DNA of 64,000 nt from the NCBI GenBank assembly GCA_023213395.1, contig CM041465.1, positions 29,643,741-29,707,740 on the forward strand, written 5' to 3'. The position numbers and the translations under genes were made by a program. Numbering within the stretch: the stretch's first letter is position 1; the number at the start of each line of letters is the position of its first letter. This DNA comes from Cycas panzhihuaensis. Taxonomy: Eukaryota; Cycadophyta. The notes under the pieces were generated by a model. That model was not told the origin of the DNA. It saw only the letters and a list, made by a program, of their open reading frames with translations, and searched no databases. This document shows, piece by piece, positions 34,480 through 46,951 of the stretch.

Positions 34480-36292
34480 TCTTGGCAAGTCGACTCAGGT
34501 AAGTACAGGTATGCTTCTTCCCCTTTGCCTTTACTACTTCTCCAGAAAGGTATCATCTCATTGCATGACTGATTGCCATGTTTGAGTGATCATCTTGCAC
34601 CTACTGCTTGATCATACTGCCTATTACTCTTTCATCCTATGATGATCAATAGGATATGCATCCCCATGGCACTCCACAACCCTCCTACATGCCTCCATAT
34701 TGTCCTCAACACTGCTTAACCCATGTGATCTATCATACCCCTCACCACATCACAACACTTAGCACCTCACTGAATGTGATTAGTTGATCCTTATGTCAGT
34801 TATCAGTTTCCTGGCAGTCCTACCACTTCAGTACCCTATCTAGTTTAGGTCATCTTCTCTATTTAACTGTCCCTAACTATCTGGACAAAGGGTCAGCCCC
34901 TCCTAGGCCTGGGGTACCCATTTTAAGGTTCCCAGGCATCATCCCTTTAGCTTATTTTGGAAAATGTCATGGTACCATGGTAAACTTTGCGATACCGCAA
35001 AGTTTGCCATGGGACGACTGTCATAACTTATTTTTTAAAATCTATCGTGGAAAATTTCACTTTTTTCATGAAATTACCACGTGGCTTCGACACCTCTCGA
35101 GCCTTACCTCAACCCTAATCGTCCATTCAACCTAAGGTTAGGTATAAAGCCTAAAACAACCTCATTTTCCAATTCTTCTTCCACCTTCCTTGCTCTCTTC
35201 TCTCTCTTTCATAGGAATTTTTCTATAGGAGTGCCCTGTAACATCTAAGTACCCTATGTTCTAGCCTTAGATCTGCCCATTGCAGCTCTGATTCATAATA
35301 ACAGACTCACCAACTAATGCCTCCAAGCAAGGATTCATGTTCAAGTTTGGCCTCCATGCCCTCCCTACAGCTTCCAACAAGTGTGTTTCCATTGCAGCAC
35401 CTTCCTACGGATACCCTGTAAGCATACTAGATCTGCCATTTTCTATTGTCTATAAGGGCAGATATTCCTCCCACACATCCCAATAGGTATTTTCCATTGT
35501 TGTTCCATATCTTTCCTTGGGTTTGCCTTGTAAAAGTTTAGGTCTTTGAACACATCATTCCTTTCCTTGCTTTCTTTGTTGTATACAGGAGGAATCCCTC
35601 CATTCTTTGTCTTCTTGCCCTCTTGATCTCCCTATCCTCCCCTAGTTTTTCCAAGGAGGCTATAGGAGAGGACCCATAAAGAGTGAGAGAAAGGAGCGAA
35701 GGCAGGATCCATACCTACTAGGCCTACTCCTCAAGGGCAAACCCCTTCTCCTCTTTCCTCTCCTTCACCTATGCCTCTCTTGGGTCGACACAGAGTCTTT
35801 AAGATTAGTCTTGCACTAGATATCAACATATGTAGCCCTTGATACACTATTTCTAGGCATTCATACCTCTTTTGGGAAGCTCTTCTAGCCCCAAATAGTG
35901 TCCTCTATTAATCATGGGTCCTGGCATAGCCCATGTTGTAATTTGCTACCTATAGCATACTCACAACATAGGTAACTTTCATAAACCTCATAGTGTTTGT
36001 TTCCTTTACTGCCCATTACCAATAGGCTATCCTAATCTGTTGTACCCTACATCTAAGATTAGCATGGAGGTGTACTTACTAGAAGGTTAGCCATTCTGAG
36101 GCTAACCTCCCCTTGCTTGGCATGCATTATTGGTTTTCTCGAGAGATTGTAGAGTTACATTTGGCGGAAGATTACCTAACTTGAAACATTCTAACTTGTA
36201 ACATTTTAGCATTTTACTCCATACTTTACTCTACATAAATAAGCATTATAGCAGCCCCTTTGGAAAGTGCAAAGAACTTTGTGATTGTAAGT
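34480..36292 (+). repeat. Probable 5' LTR of gypsy X
   Basis: About 1.8 kb without coding capacity precede the primer site. A TATA-like GGTATAAAGCC lies near 35153. A strong inverted repeat is present at 34975-35012. The left limit is set only by where copia Y stops. The LTR end is expected just before the primer site at about 36292. Confidence 0.5.
34975..35012. repeat. Near-perfect palindrome in the LTR of X
   Basis: The left arm CCATGGTAAACTTTGCG and right arm CCGCAAAGTTTGCCATGG are separated by three bases and could form a stem of about 17 pairs with one G:T-type mismatch. A related but diverged palindrome occurs at 47105-47129. Confidence 0.85.
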
Positions 36293-36296
36293 TTGT

Positions 36297-36311
36297 TGCG
36301 CCATTTGTGGA
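36297..36311 (+). other. Primer-binding site region of gypsy X
   Basis: TGCGCCATTTGTGG resembles the TGGCGCC-type primer sites of Tat and Athila elements with one base lost, and is followed by GTAAATGGCGACAA. It marks the junction of LTR and leader. Confidence 0.5.
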
Positions 36312-38610
36312 GAAAGGTAAATGGCGACAATCCAAGTGCATTCTTTGGCCTCCTTTCCTTTGGTTGTCCTAATCTTTTATACTTCCTTTTTCCTTTGTAT
36401 TTTCTTGCTTCTTTCTTTTCATTTTTTGGGGGAGGTAAGGAAACCCCTATGTGCTTATGCTACAGGAGAAGGAAAAAGAGGAATGAGCATAGTGTAAGGC
36501 AAAGGCCATGTTTCAGCTATATCGTTCTTTCAGGTACACCTTTCTTATTTCGTAGGTCTTTTCATGTTTCTTTTAGCTTGTATGCTTGCATAAAAAGACA
36601 ATAAGGGAATAAAGTAAAAGGGAACCATTATCATCATTATCTTGCACATTAGTTCGTATTACAGGAAAGAGCATTCATTAAGGGTTACCCCCTTCCCTCT
36701 TTTACCCAATTGCATTTCCGTGCATGTTGCATGATATCTTGGTTTAATTCTTTACTTCCTTTTCCCTTGTTTAAAATGAAATGAGAGTGAGGATCTGTTT
36801 TTTAGAGAGAAAGTATATTTATTGTTCTTTACACTTGTATGCTCAGTTTACCTCTTATTTGCACACGCACGACTAGTCTTTGTTCCATTGTGCCTATAGA
36901 GACTAGGAACCCCTTCGCACATAGAGTGGTAGGAACTCTTTCCGCTACCACTCTTTACCCATCAAACCTTTCTGCTAAGTGGATTACTTCTTAGAGGATC
37001 CTTTTTCTTTCCTCATCATACCTACACACACCTCACCTGTGTCCCTTAGCTCTCTTTCCATGAGGATTCACTCCCTCATTAGGTCTTGCCTTCCCCTTCT
37101 AGCCACTCAAGGGTGGGAAGACCTTTGCTTTGAGGTTACTTGGGCAACCGAGGACATCCCTCACTTAAGCTCCCCTTCAAAATCAAAAGCCAAGTTATCT
37201 TGAGAAAGTCATGTGCCATTTGTGGGTCTCAAACCTGCGTTCTGACACACAGATGCCCTGTGTGGGTGCTTCCTTGCACTTGTTGGTTTAATCACTTTAT
37301 CTTGGAGCCTTTCATTGATTGTCTTAATCCTAACTAGGTGTAGTTTCCATCCCCATAGACGCGATTCTACTCGCAACCATACTGGTGACCTGCCAGTAAG
37401 GGAATTAGTCTTTCTCCCTTTCTTGTTAGTGCTACTACCTCTTGGTAACTTTCCCTTTTGATCTTATTAGGCAATCCCCGATGTGTGCATAACCTTATTT
37501 CCCTCTTCTTCCAATGCATAGGTAGGACTTGCATGTGATGATTCTCACGTCGCTTATGAGGCCTACCCCTGTTGTCAGAAGAGCCTTCATATCGTTCCCT
37601 TCCTGCATCAGATCCCAATCTGATCATGGAGGGATCTCTCTTAGATTATGCATACCACACTTATGTGTCTGATTCCTTAGAGCCACCTACTTCCTTCCAA
37701 GGGTCCACCCAAGGAAGTGAAGACCCCATTTATTATCTGGGTGACCAACCACACCCTTAGTCTCACCATTCCTCTACTCATGGAGTAGAACCTACATCTC
37801 CTTTAGAGTTCTGCCACGTCCATGGCAATTCTCATGAGGATCGTCCTATGGGATCCACTTCGTATGAGGCTCCTTCCACCTCTTACGATCAAGTGGATAC
37901 CCCTCCCGCTAATGTAGTATAATCTTTGAGCCAATGTTTCCAAGCCACTCGTCTCTAACCACCCGCAAAGTGGTTTGAGAATGTCTTGCGACGTGTTGTG
38001 CCCCCTTCTTCTACAACCCCTTCACCTCGCTCATCTCATTCAACTACTTACCGATGATGAGCCTGCCTTTTACATCTTCATCTTCTGCCCATAGTGTGTG
38101 TTCCTTGGGGACCACTCAGGGCATGTCATCTTCCCAAATCAGGTTGAATATGCCCCTAGTTAGTCAAACCACTAGTCCTCCTCCTACCGTTGTTTATCTA
38201 CCCACTAGACCTAGGAGACCCACATGTCCCCCTACTTCTAGTCACGTGAGGTCTGTCCCCACACAATCCCAACACCAACCTAGGGAACCTTCTCTCTACC
38301 TACCTCCTAGTTACACTACTCAACTATGGGGGCATGATAAAGGGAACTCCCTACCTACTTATGGGGTGGACCCTCTGCATCCCTATAGGGTCGCACCATT
38401 CGCGGGTGGCCCATATGGGTAGAATCTAGTCCCTCACACCTCTTTTCCTCTATCTTGTGTGGCACCTTACATTGCGCCTTTGCAATGAGGCCTAACTCCT
38501 TCCCAAGGCTCATTCCCTTAAGCTCCCTTTTTATAAAGAGTATCTCTCTAGGAGGGATGGGTATGTCATACCTATCCGCTCCCATGTAGGTTTCTTCGAA
38601 TGTAGGATTC
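36312..38610 (+). other. Leader and upstream gag region of gypsy X
   Basis: This 2.3-kb stretch before the recognised gag core contains scattered short ORFs on both strands, none with a domain I recognise. A Ser/Pro/Thr-rich frame at 38054-38422 and a segment at 37572-37760 may belong to a low-complexity Gag N terminus interrupted by stops. Confidence 0.45.
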
Positions 38611-39960
38611 ATGTCTCTTCACCAAGTGGTAGGAGGACAACATCCCCTTTTGAACCAAACCCTCCAAGGAGGATTTAGCCAAACCTACCCGCCATCATTT
38701 CTATCTTCTTTTGACCCTATGGTCCAGCCAAGGGCATGCCCTTTTATGGACTATCATTCAACCCCATTATCCATTGAGGCGCTAAGGACTAACTTACCAC
38801 TTTAGCCCCCTGAAGTCCCCAAGTTCAATGGGACTTCATCACAAGACCCAACGGAGCATGTTTGTAGCTTCTCTATGGTATGCATTGACTACTGGGCTTA
38901 CGACCACATCCTCATGAAACTATTTCTATAGTCTCTTTAAGGTGATGCCATAAAATGGTTTTATTGCCTACCTGTACATTTTATCTTCTCATTCTAGCAA
39001 CTCATGGATGAGTTTATCAACTACTTTGACATGGCTTGCCCATTTGAGAGTGGAATGAAATCCTTTTTGTCACTCAAACAAGGTCACGATAAAATGAATC
39101 GTGACTTTATGTAGCATTTCCATGACCTTCTTCACTCCACTAAGGCTACTTTACCTAAGGAGTTGAAGAGGGACCTTTTTGTCAATGTCCTTCGTCTAGA
39201 AGTTCATATAGAAGTCCTTAAGATGGGAGCAACTACGTGTGACTCTGCTATAGTGAAGTGCTTGGCACTTGAGGCTATTAAGATCCAGACTAGACTCAAG
39301 AAGCCTCTAAAGTCCTCACAGTGGCGTGAGGCACCACCACCATCAAAAGAAACCAAAACTCAACAACCCACTAGGTCTTCTTCCCATTCTATTGAGAAGA
39401 CCCTAGACTCTCTCACTTTAGCCATACATTCATTTGAACGTACTATGAAGGAGCCTAAGCTTCAAACTCCTTTATCTCCCACATCTAACAAGTCAATTCA
39501 CCAGGCTTCACAAGCTACTCTTTTCAAGGAAGGCAATACCCAGTCCTCTCAAGCGAGAAAACATAACTCCTCCCTTGAGAAGAAGTGGTACTCCATCCAC
39601 GGCGAGTGCTTCCACGATGATTCACGATACCAGGCATAGCATCCTAAGGCTGCATTGCAACATGACTCTTCCTCCAAATAGGCATCTAGACCCAACCTAG
39701 ATCAACCCGTTCATAGAGATCCCTTCCCCCAAAATGGGGAATACAATCACAACCCCCAGCAAAAGAATAACCAAAACTGAGGGAGGTCTCCAAACCCTCT
39801 CCCTTCCTAAACCAAAGGGAAGGGTGTGAGGAATTCATCCTCTTCCTTGGGTTCCCCTAACCGACATACCCCTTCACCTTTGCAATCCTAGAATAAGGGA
39901 AAGAAGGTTATTCAATTGCTTAAGACCACCCCATTGTATGCCTTAACCCGGTCTTAAGCG
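38611..39960 (+). pseudogene. Gag of gypsy X, interrupted
   Basis: One frame runs from 38611 through 39639 with several stops. The retrotransposon-gag core includes PKFNGTSSQDPTEHVC, GDAIKWFYCLP, FINYFDMACPFESG and LPKELKRDLFV, which is the usual capsid block of Tat-type Gag. Residues after the open stretch at 39163 are basic and Ser-rich, followed by YSIHGECFHDDSRY, a degenerate zinc-binding C/H block. Stops at 38803 and around 38930-39115 break it, several of them at positions where Gln is expected. Confidence 0.8.
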
Positions 39961-40149
39961 ATCAAAGAGGTGAACGATGCTTCCTCATCCATATCTCATC
40001 TTGATCCTCTTCTCAAAACTTCTCTCCCAGAAGCCCCCACACCTCCCAAGATCATTCCTGTGCACCCTGGTCGTTATGACTTTTAAAGGGCTCTTCCCCA
40101 ACCCATTGCGAAGGGGAAGCCTTTATCTATCATTGATAAGCTTCATACT

Positions 40150-40692
40150 GTGGTTGTCGGAATGTCCATAATGGACGTCTTGAGGAGCTGCCTTGAACAA
40201 CACACATTACTCTTGGAGGCTTTAGGATTAGGTGACCTGCCTGTTCACACCTTGGGAGTCACCCCGAGTCGTGAGCCTGTCATTTCCTTTGATCCTAAGG
40301 ATCTTCCTCCTGCTAGCGAAAGGGAGCGCCAATGGCATTTCCCTTTCACTATTACCATCGATTCTCTGGATTGTACTTTACGAAGAACCGTTGTCGATAA
40401 TAGTTCTTCCATTAGTGCCATGCCCTTGCGTGTTATACAAGAACTCAGAATATCAACTTTCGAACTGGTTCCATGGCGGTGCCAAGGCTATGATGGTAGC
40501 AAAAATACACCCTTGGGATCGGTGTCCATCCCACTTACTCTTAAGGACAAGACTGTCCTCATTGATATTGTAGTCCTTGATGTTGACATTGATTATAATC
40601 TTTTGTTGGTACACCTATGGCTCGATCAGATGGGGTCCATGTGCTCATCCCATTGGGGGAAACTTAAATTTGTCTATGAAGGATGAATGAGA
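40150..40692 (+). pseudogene. Aspartic protease region of gypsy X
   Basis: An open 178-codon stretch contains RTVVDNSSSISAMPLRVI, which matches the Tat-type retropepsin active-site region, although the usual D-T/S/N-G-S has become DNSSS. A flap-like IPLTLKDKTVLIDIVVLDVD follows, then YNLLLVHLWLDQMGSMCSSH, the conserved end block. The protease would cleave the polyprotein; the altered active site suggests that it is inactive. The stop at 40684 separates it from downstream pol. Confidence 0.75.
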
Positions 40693-41559
40693 GTCATCTC
40701 CTGGGAGCTTCCTCCTATTAAACAACCATGTAAATCCTGCCAAGTGGGTCATGGCCAAACAAAAGGTGACAAAGGCCTTTCTACCTATGCCTCGACTTGT
40801 TCTATTGACATCCCTAACTCATCTCTTATGGAAGAAGACCCTTCACCTTCTTCCAACCTCACACGTTTCGCTCCTATTGGTGTCAGAAGTTAGGGGTACC
40901 TTACCATACTTAGTGATGATGAGTCTTCACCAAGGATGAGAATCTCCCTCACCCTATCTCCCTTCTGGGCATGAGTAGGGGGCACCTCCTTCATTTTAGA
41001 TCCTACTCTGGAACCTCTAAAGTTGGAGAGACTAGTTCTTCTCTTGTGTCTCATGTCATTTCCCCAATTGATCAAGATCTCCTTAGTCTTCCCCTTTGTT
41101 GCCGCACATAAGTAATGAGGTTAGAGAACCTCCTATTATACCTTGCGAGGGACCTCTTTCTGGCTCTTCTAGGGAGTCTATCAGGAATGTCGAGTGGCAT
41201 GATGACCACCATGGTCCCACTGTCTCTACTTCTCTTCATCCTTCGTCTTCTCCAAGTATGGTCATCCATGGGATAAACTACTTTGAGAATGACAAAGCCC
41301 TGCTTGAGCACTTAGCAGGCTCCGTGCCCAACCTTCCTTCTGGTCACCATAGGCTTGGCTATTAGAAGGTTTTGGCTATTGGGTCTTCTCTCGTTGATCC
41401 AACTTCATCCCCTATTCCATCCCTTCCTATTGACCGAGCCCCCATCCACTTTGAAGAGGGGAATGCCATGTGCATAGGGGCAATCTAGGACATAGTCCTT
41501 ACCCTAGGCAAAGTCATTAAGGTAGGGGCAGAATGCTCTCCTAATGAAGTGAGGGAGTA

Positions 41560-42830
41560 TACCCTTCTGTTCCAGGAGTTTCAAGATGTTTTTGCATAGG
41601 ACTACTCTGATATAAAGGGAATTGATCCTTCAATCGTAACCCACAACCTTACCACCATTCTTGGCACTCGCCCTGTGCATCAGAAGCAATGCACTCTTCA
41701 CCCTAAGCTCTCAGCTACTATTAAAATAGAAGTTGAGAAACTCCTCAACGTAGAATTGATCACTTCCATCGACTACCCTAAATGGGTATCTAACATTATT
41801 CCCATTGCTAAAAAGAATGGGACAATCTAGATATGCATTGATTTCCATGATATCAACAACGTATGTCCTAAGGACAATTTCCCACTTCCTTTTATTAACC
41901 AAATCATTTATCAAACCATTGGTTTCAAAGTTATGTCCTTAATGGACAGCTTCTCTGGCTATAACCAAATTTAAATCTCTCTTGAAGACCATCACAAGAC
42001 GGCCTTCACCACTCCGTGGGGCACTTTTACCTATAAGGCGATGCCTTTCGGACTCAAGAATGTAAGTGCTACTTATCAAAGACTGATACAATTTATTTTT
42101 TGTGATCTCATCAATAAATCCTTGGAGGTCTTCATGGATGACATGATGGGTCTCTCACGCGTTAGATCTAATCACCCTGTTAATTTACGAGCCATCTTTG
42201 CACGATGCCGCAAATACCATGTAAGCCTCAACCCTTTTAAATGTGTGCTTACGTGACCACTGGCAAACTCCTTGGTTTCCTTGTGTCAAAGAAAGGAATC
42301 CAAATTGACCCTAATAAAGTCAAGGCCATCCTTGACATGCCACCTCCTAAAACCAAATGATAGATTAAGTTATTTTTAGGTAGGCTTAGTTTCCTCAGGC
42401 ATTTTTTTGCAAACTTCGCCATAAATATCAAACTGCTCACTAACATATTAAAGAAGGGGGCCTTATTTGTTTGGTCTTCCAAGGCCCAACAAGCCTTCGA
42501 AGAACTTAAGGAAGCCCTTGATTCTTCCCCAACATTAGTGCCACCTCTCTTTGATAGGCCATTCATCCTGTATACCTCGGCAACCAATGAATCTCTGGGT
42601 GCCATGTTGGCCCAAGAGGATGATTTGGGAGCCGAGAGGGTTATTTACTTCATCAGTCACACCCTCGTGGCTACTAAACTCAACTATTCTCCCACAGAGA
42701 AGGAATATATCTCCTTGGTACACACAACCAATAAGTTTAAGAATTACTTGCTTGGGAATACTACTTGGGTGATCATTCAATCCAATCCCTTGTGTTATTT
42801 ACTCACCTGACTCGACCTGACAGGTAGGAC
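41560..42830 (+). pseudogene. Reverse transcriptase and RNase H of gypsy X
   Basis: RT starts near 41570 (FQDVFA, then a stop) and includes SNIIPIAKKNGTI, DFHDINNVCPKDNFPLPFIN, WGTFTYKAMPFGLKNVSATY and the catalytic box VFMDDMM, whose two Asp are intact. A frame change follows near 42250. RNase H at 42538-42810 reads FILYTSATNESLGAMLAQ, FISHTLVATKLNYSPTEKEY and LHTT-like text, ending with a stop at 42808. Stops are also present at 41596, 41828 and 41972. Confidence 0.85.
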
Positions 42831-42839
42831 TGGCAAGTG

Positions 42840-44272
42840 GGCCATCCTTCTTTAGGAATTTGATCTCCACATCATTAACAGGAAATTAAAGAAGGGGATG
42901 GTAATGGCCGAGTAGCTTGCTGACACTCCTATCCTGAACCCTTTGGATATTCCTGTTGATGACTCTCTTCCTGACGAGCCCATCCTGGGCGTTCAAGACT
43001 CCCCTCCTCATTCACTTATTGATAGCGAGTGGTATGAGGACATCATGCAATATCTCACTTAATAGTAATATCGCCCTGATGCTAGTGATAAAGTTAGGTC
43101 TTGTATTTGGGCTACTACCAGATAACACTTCCTTATGGGTGAGGTGTTGTACAAGAGATCCTTTAATAAGATCCTTCTTCGCTGCATCACCCCTGATGAA
43201 GCAGACCAAATACTCTGCGAATGCCACCATGGCATTTGCTAGGGCCATTTTTGGGGCTAATCCATGGCCCAAAGGATCCTCTATATGGGGTACTATTAGT
43301 CATCCCTCTTTAAGGATGCCTATACTTATGCCCTGAGATGTCGGCGATGCTAGGAGCATGCTAACATCACTCACTTGCCTTATGAGGCTCTCCACCCCAT
43401 TATATCTCCATGGCCCTTCTCCCAATGGGGGTTGGACCTTATTGGAGCCATATCCCCGCCCTCTTCATTAGAGCACAAGCTCATCTTGACTACTACAGAG
43501 TACTTTACTAAGTGGGCAGAAGCCATTCCTTTGACTACTACTCCTGGTAAGATGATAGCCACCTTTGTCTACTGGCATATCATCTGCCACTTCAAGGTTC
43601 TCAATGTCTTGATCACGGACAACGAAACTCCTTTTTGTAATAAGGAGATAGATGAGCTTTGTAAGAAATTCTATATTTCTCATAAAACTTCCTCTTCTAA
43701 CTACCCCCAAGCTAATGGCCAGGTCGAATCATTTAACAAAACTCTTATAAATATCTTAAAGAAGACTGTTGCCCAATCTTAAAGAGATTGGCACCTCCAT
43801 CTCCCTTCTGCCCTATGGGCGTATCGCACGTATATCTATACAACTACGAGAATGACTCCTTTCTCCCTAGTCTATGGGATGGAGGCGGTTCTCCCATTGG
43901 AAGTGGAGATTCCTTCTCTACGGGTCTCTCTCTAAGGTCTTATTGCCGAGGAGTCTATCTGTTAGGCTCACCTCTTAGACCTCGAGGCCTTGGATGAGAA
44001 ACGCTTGGCTGCCTACCAAGCCAACCTTACCTTTAAGGCTAGGGCACAAAGGACCTACGATAAACACCTTTGATCCCATCCTTTACATCCTGGGGACCAC
44101 TTCTTCAAATTGGAATATCTCCATGATCGCTTGACTAAATTTAGACCCAAATGGGTTGGCCCTTTTGTTGTTCTCGAGAGTCTTGGGAACGGCACTTATT
44201 GGATCATCATCCTCGAGGGCCTCAAATTTGAGAAGGCTATTAATGGGAAATTCTTGAAAACATTTTATGCAT
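42840..44272 (+). pseudogene. Integrase of gypsy X
   Basis: The HHCC zinc-binding domain is visible near 43190-43370 (CHHGICG, then LRCRRC). The catalytic core reads PFSQWGLDLIGAI, FTKWAEAIPLTTTPG, FKVLNVLITDNETPF and SSNYPQANGQVESFNKTL, so D, D and E are all present in the open stretch at 43375-43782. The C-terminal part (ALWAYRTYIYTTTRMTPFSL, VYGMEAVLP, FRPKWVGPFVVLESLGNGTY) continues after stops and ends at 44272. It is the best-preserved X domain but is still interrupted before and after the core. Confidence 0.87.
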
Positions 44273-44889
44273 GACTATGCCACTCTTTTCTTTGCACTCT
44301 GAGATGAGCCTAAACTACCATCTTAGGTGCATCCCTATTCCCCCTAGCCATAGGTGGAATGGCAGCTTGGGGTGGCCCTCTTGCTTCTTTTGGGTTCCTC
44401 CTGTGGAACCCCTTATCCTCCTCTCTCTAGGGGCTCTGTCTTCCTAATTGGATGTGTTATCCCAATCACTCCCAGACTTGGGTACATTCCCCAACTAGAA
44501 TGACACGTTGGAGTGTCATCACTCCCTTCCCATTGGCACTTTCTTTGCATATCTCACTATGCTCCCATGTGGACATGTATGCCGCCCTATCTCCTAGCCT
44601 CACATATGTTTATTGATGCTGCTCATGGTGATCATGTGTACACTTACTAGGACTATGGCCCTGCATGAAAGGAAGTATGTGTAGCTCAAATAATCCTCTA
44701 TCACAGACCGTATGATAATCAACCAAAAAACATCATAATCTATAGCTCCTCGTGCATCTGTATATCCTCATGCATGTACATACATACACATAAAAATAAA
44801 TACACATCATCCATCATGATGTGTCATGACACACATCATCATATATCAAATAGGGTACTAAAGGCCCCATCTATATATATACAAAATCA
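44273..44889. other. Spacer downstream of gypsy X pol
   Basis: Non-coding sequence between integrase and the antisense ORF. It includes a stretch rich in CATCAT and ATACA motifs near 44760-44900. No gene is recognised. Confidence 0.5.
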
Positions 44890-46951
44890 TTATATGTCAT
44901 ATCATACAAATAGTATGGCACATCATCTATGGGAAACCAGAATCCTTGCAGGGAGGAGTACAATCATGTGGCAATATATAGTGACTCCCTATAGGTCTGG
45001 TGCTTTCCCATATCACATCAAAAACTACTACTACCTACTCTCTAGTGCTACCCTCCTCCTGGGGCATCATCTCCTGGTCTATGTGATCCCTCTCCTAGGG
45101 ACCATATGCCTCCTAGACTCCTCCTATGTCTCTAGGAGATCCCTGCCTCGCTCCCCTCATCATGAGACCTCCTCATGGTTGTCGTCGCTATGTGGGTGTA
45201 GGTCCTGCTCCTTGATGACCCCAATGCCATCTAACCTACTAGTTGATTGTATTGTGCCTGGATATGATTTGTCTCCCCCTCTACTCCTCAGAGTCGCTCC
45301 TCTAGTACTGCTATCTTGATGTGACTCTCTACATCACCACCTACTCCTCCTTGAGCCTCTAGAGCCTGGACCTAACTTCGTAGTGTATCTCTTTCTGCCC
45401 TAGTCGTATCTAGGTCTCCCTACAGTCATCCCACCCTTGCCTCGTACTCTTGGGACTGTGCCACTCACACGTCTCTATCCTTGACTAAAGGGGTGAATTT
45501 TGTTGTGTGGTCTCCTGTCGACCATGGCTCCTCTCCTGCCTGGATGGGAGGCTGTCTCTCTGTGTAGACCCAGGGAAACATCTCCCAGACTACTACCTCA
45601 ATCAACCTCTTGATGTCCACCATTCTTGTAAATCCAACATACCATATATCAGTATATATACCAAATAAATCAAATAAAGCATAACAACTAGATATCTGGT
45701 GATTGAAAGATGAAGGGAAAAGGTAGTGTCTCACCTGTTGGAACCGCTGGCTCCCTGACTCAAATGATCACCTCCTCCTTGAGTCCTCCATCTACTATTG
45801 GTATCTCCTCCTCCTCTAGTACTACCTCTTCAACTGCCTAACCTGTCAGGGCATCTCCACCCTCCACTACTGGTGCTACTGTCACCTAGACTCTCCCTAC
45901 TATCCTTAGCTTCCAGATTGGTGTCTGGGAAGCTCCACCTCTCCTTGTAGTCCCTGATAGACCTGCCTCTCTTCCTGTAGCTCCTGACAGCCCTGCCTCT
46001 CCTCCTGTGGTCCCTGATGGACCTACCTCTCCTCTTGCTACTCCTCATGGGCTGACCCCATCACCTCCATCACCCCCATCATCGTTGTCACCCTCACTAG
46101 GGGTACCTCTTACTTCTCCTGCATCATCATCGCTATCCCACCTCACCCCTCTATACAGATCTATTGTGTAGTCGGTCATGGTAAGGAGGTATAGTGATGT
46201 AGCCTTAATTGAGCACTTAACGTGTGCCCAGTCCTCGATTCCCTTGAATCGAGTCTGCCACCTATGGACCATAGGAGCCCATGCTAAGATCGAGTGGGGC
46301 CCTCCTGGTGATGCCATTGCTCCAAAGTAATCGAAGAACCAGCACTACAACAATGTATTGTATGATAGTCCTCCTCTCCCCACTACCCTGATGGCATCTA
46401 ATTGGGTGACTAGGTTTACCGTTATTAGTGTGGCCCAGTCTAATCTCTCCCTGGCCTCACATCTCCTCACTGCATCCATCCATCCATTAGGTATATCCCT
46501 ATAATTTTGTTTATGGGATATTCAGAATAGAATACGCATAGTAATCAATTTCCTCACATGAGGAATCCTAGACATGATCATGCTCTAGACTAGCATACCT
46601 CTCCTCTCCCATCAGTCCTGACCTGTGAAGTAGGTTGTTGCCTCTCTATGTAGTATCATTACTAGGCAGTGTGCCTAGTGACACTGGTGCTCCAACTGTT
46701 CGTACTCCCAGGATCCTCCTAATGTCTCCTGGTGTGACTATAACATCTCCCACTTAGGGGAAATGGAACACATGCCTCCATTGATCCTAGTGTGAGACTA
46801 TATCCACTAGGAGGCATTGGTCTGATGCATACTGTGGTGTCTGAATGGCCTTCAATAGGCCACATCTCTCTAATACTCACCAATCTCCATGAGTCATCAT
46901 CTCAATGAAACTAATCATGGCAACTCCTATGTTTTCATGGTTGTCCACCAT
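44890..46951 (-). pseudogene. Antisense plant mobile domain (PMD-like) ORF of gypsy X
   Basis: On the minus strand a long, interrupted frame starts near 46951 (MVDNHENIGVAMISFIEMM). It continues with LLVDIVSH, WRHVFHFP, VGDVIVTPGDIRRILGVRTV and GAPVSLGT, which matches the core of the aminotransferase-like plant mobile domain (PF10536). An open 90-codon stretch (46045-46317) follows with APMVHRWQTRFKGIEDWAHV and an acidic Gly/Asp tail. After it come repeated RS and RR motifs (45830-46048) and a coiled-coil-like KIAVLEERL segment near 45300. Frames are broken by stops. PMD ORFs are known both in host genes and as extra ORFs of gypsy elements. Confidence 0.6.

Noticed and set aside
36260-38422. 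Several ORFs of 60-120 codons before the gypsy gag
   Set aside because: They overlap on both strands, carry no domain and lie where a non-coding leader and low-complexity Gag N terminus are expected.
43012-43272. 86-codon minus-strand ORF within gypsy integrase
   Set aside because: It is a shadow of the integrase zinc-binding region, which is clear on the plus strand.
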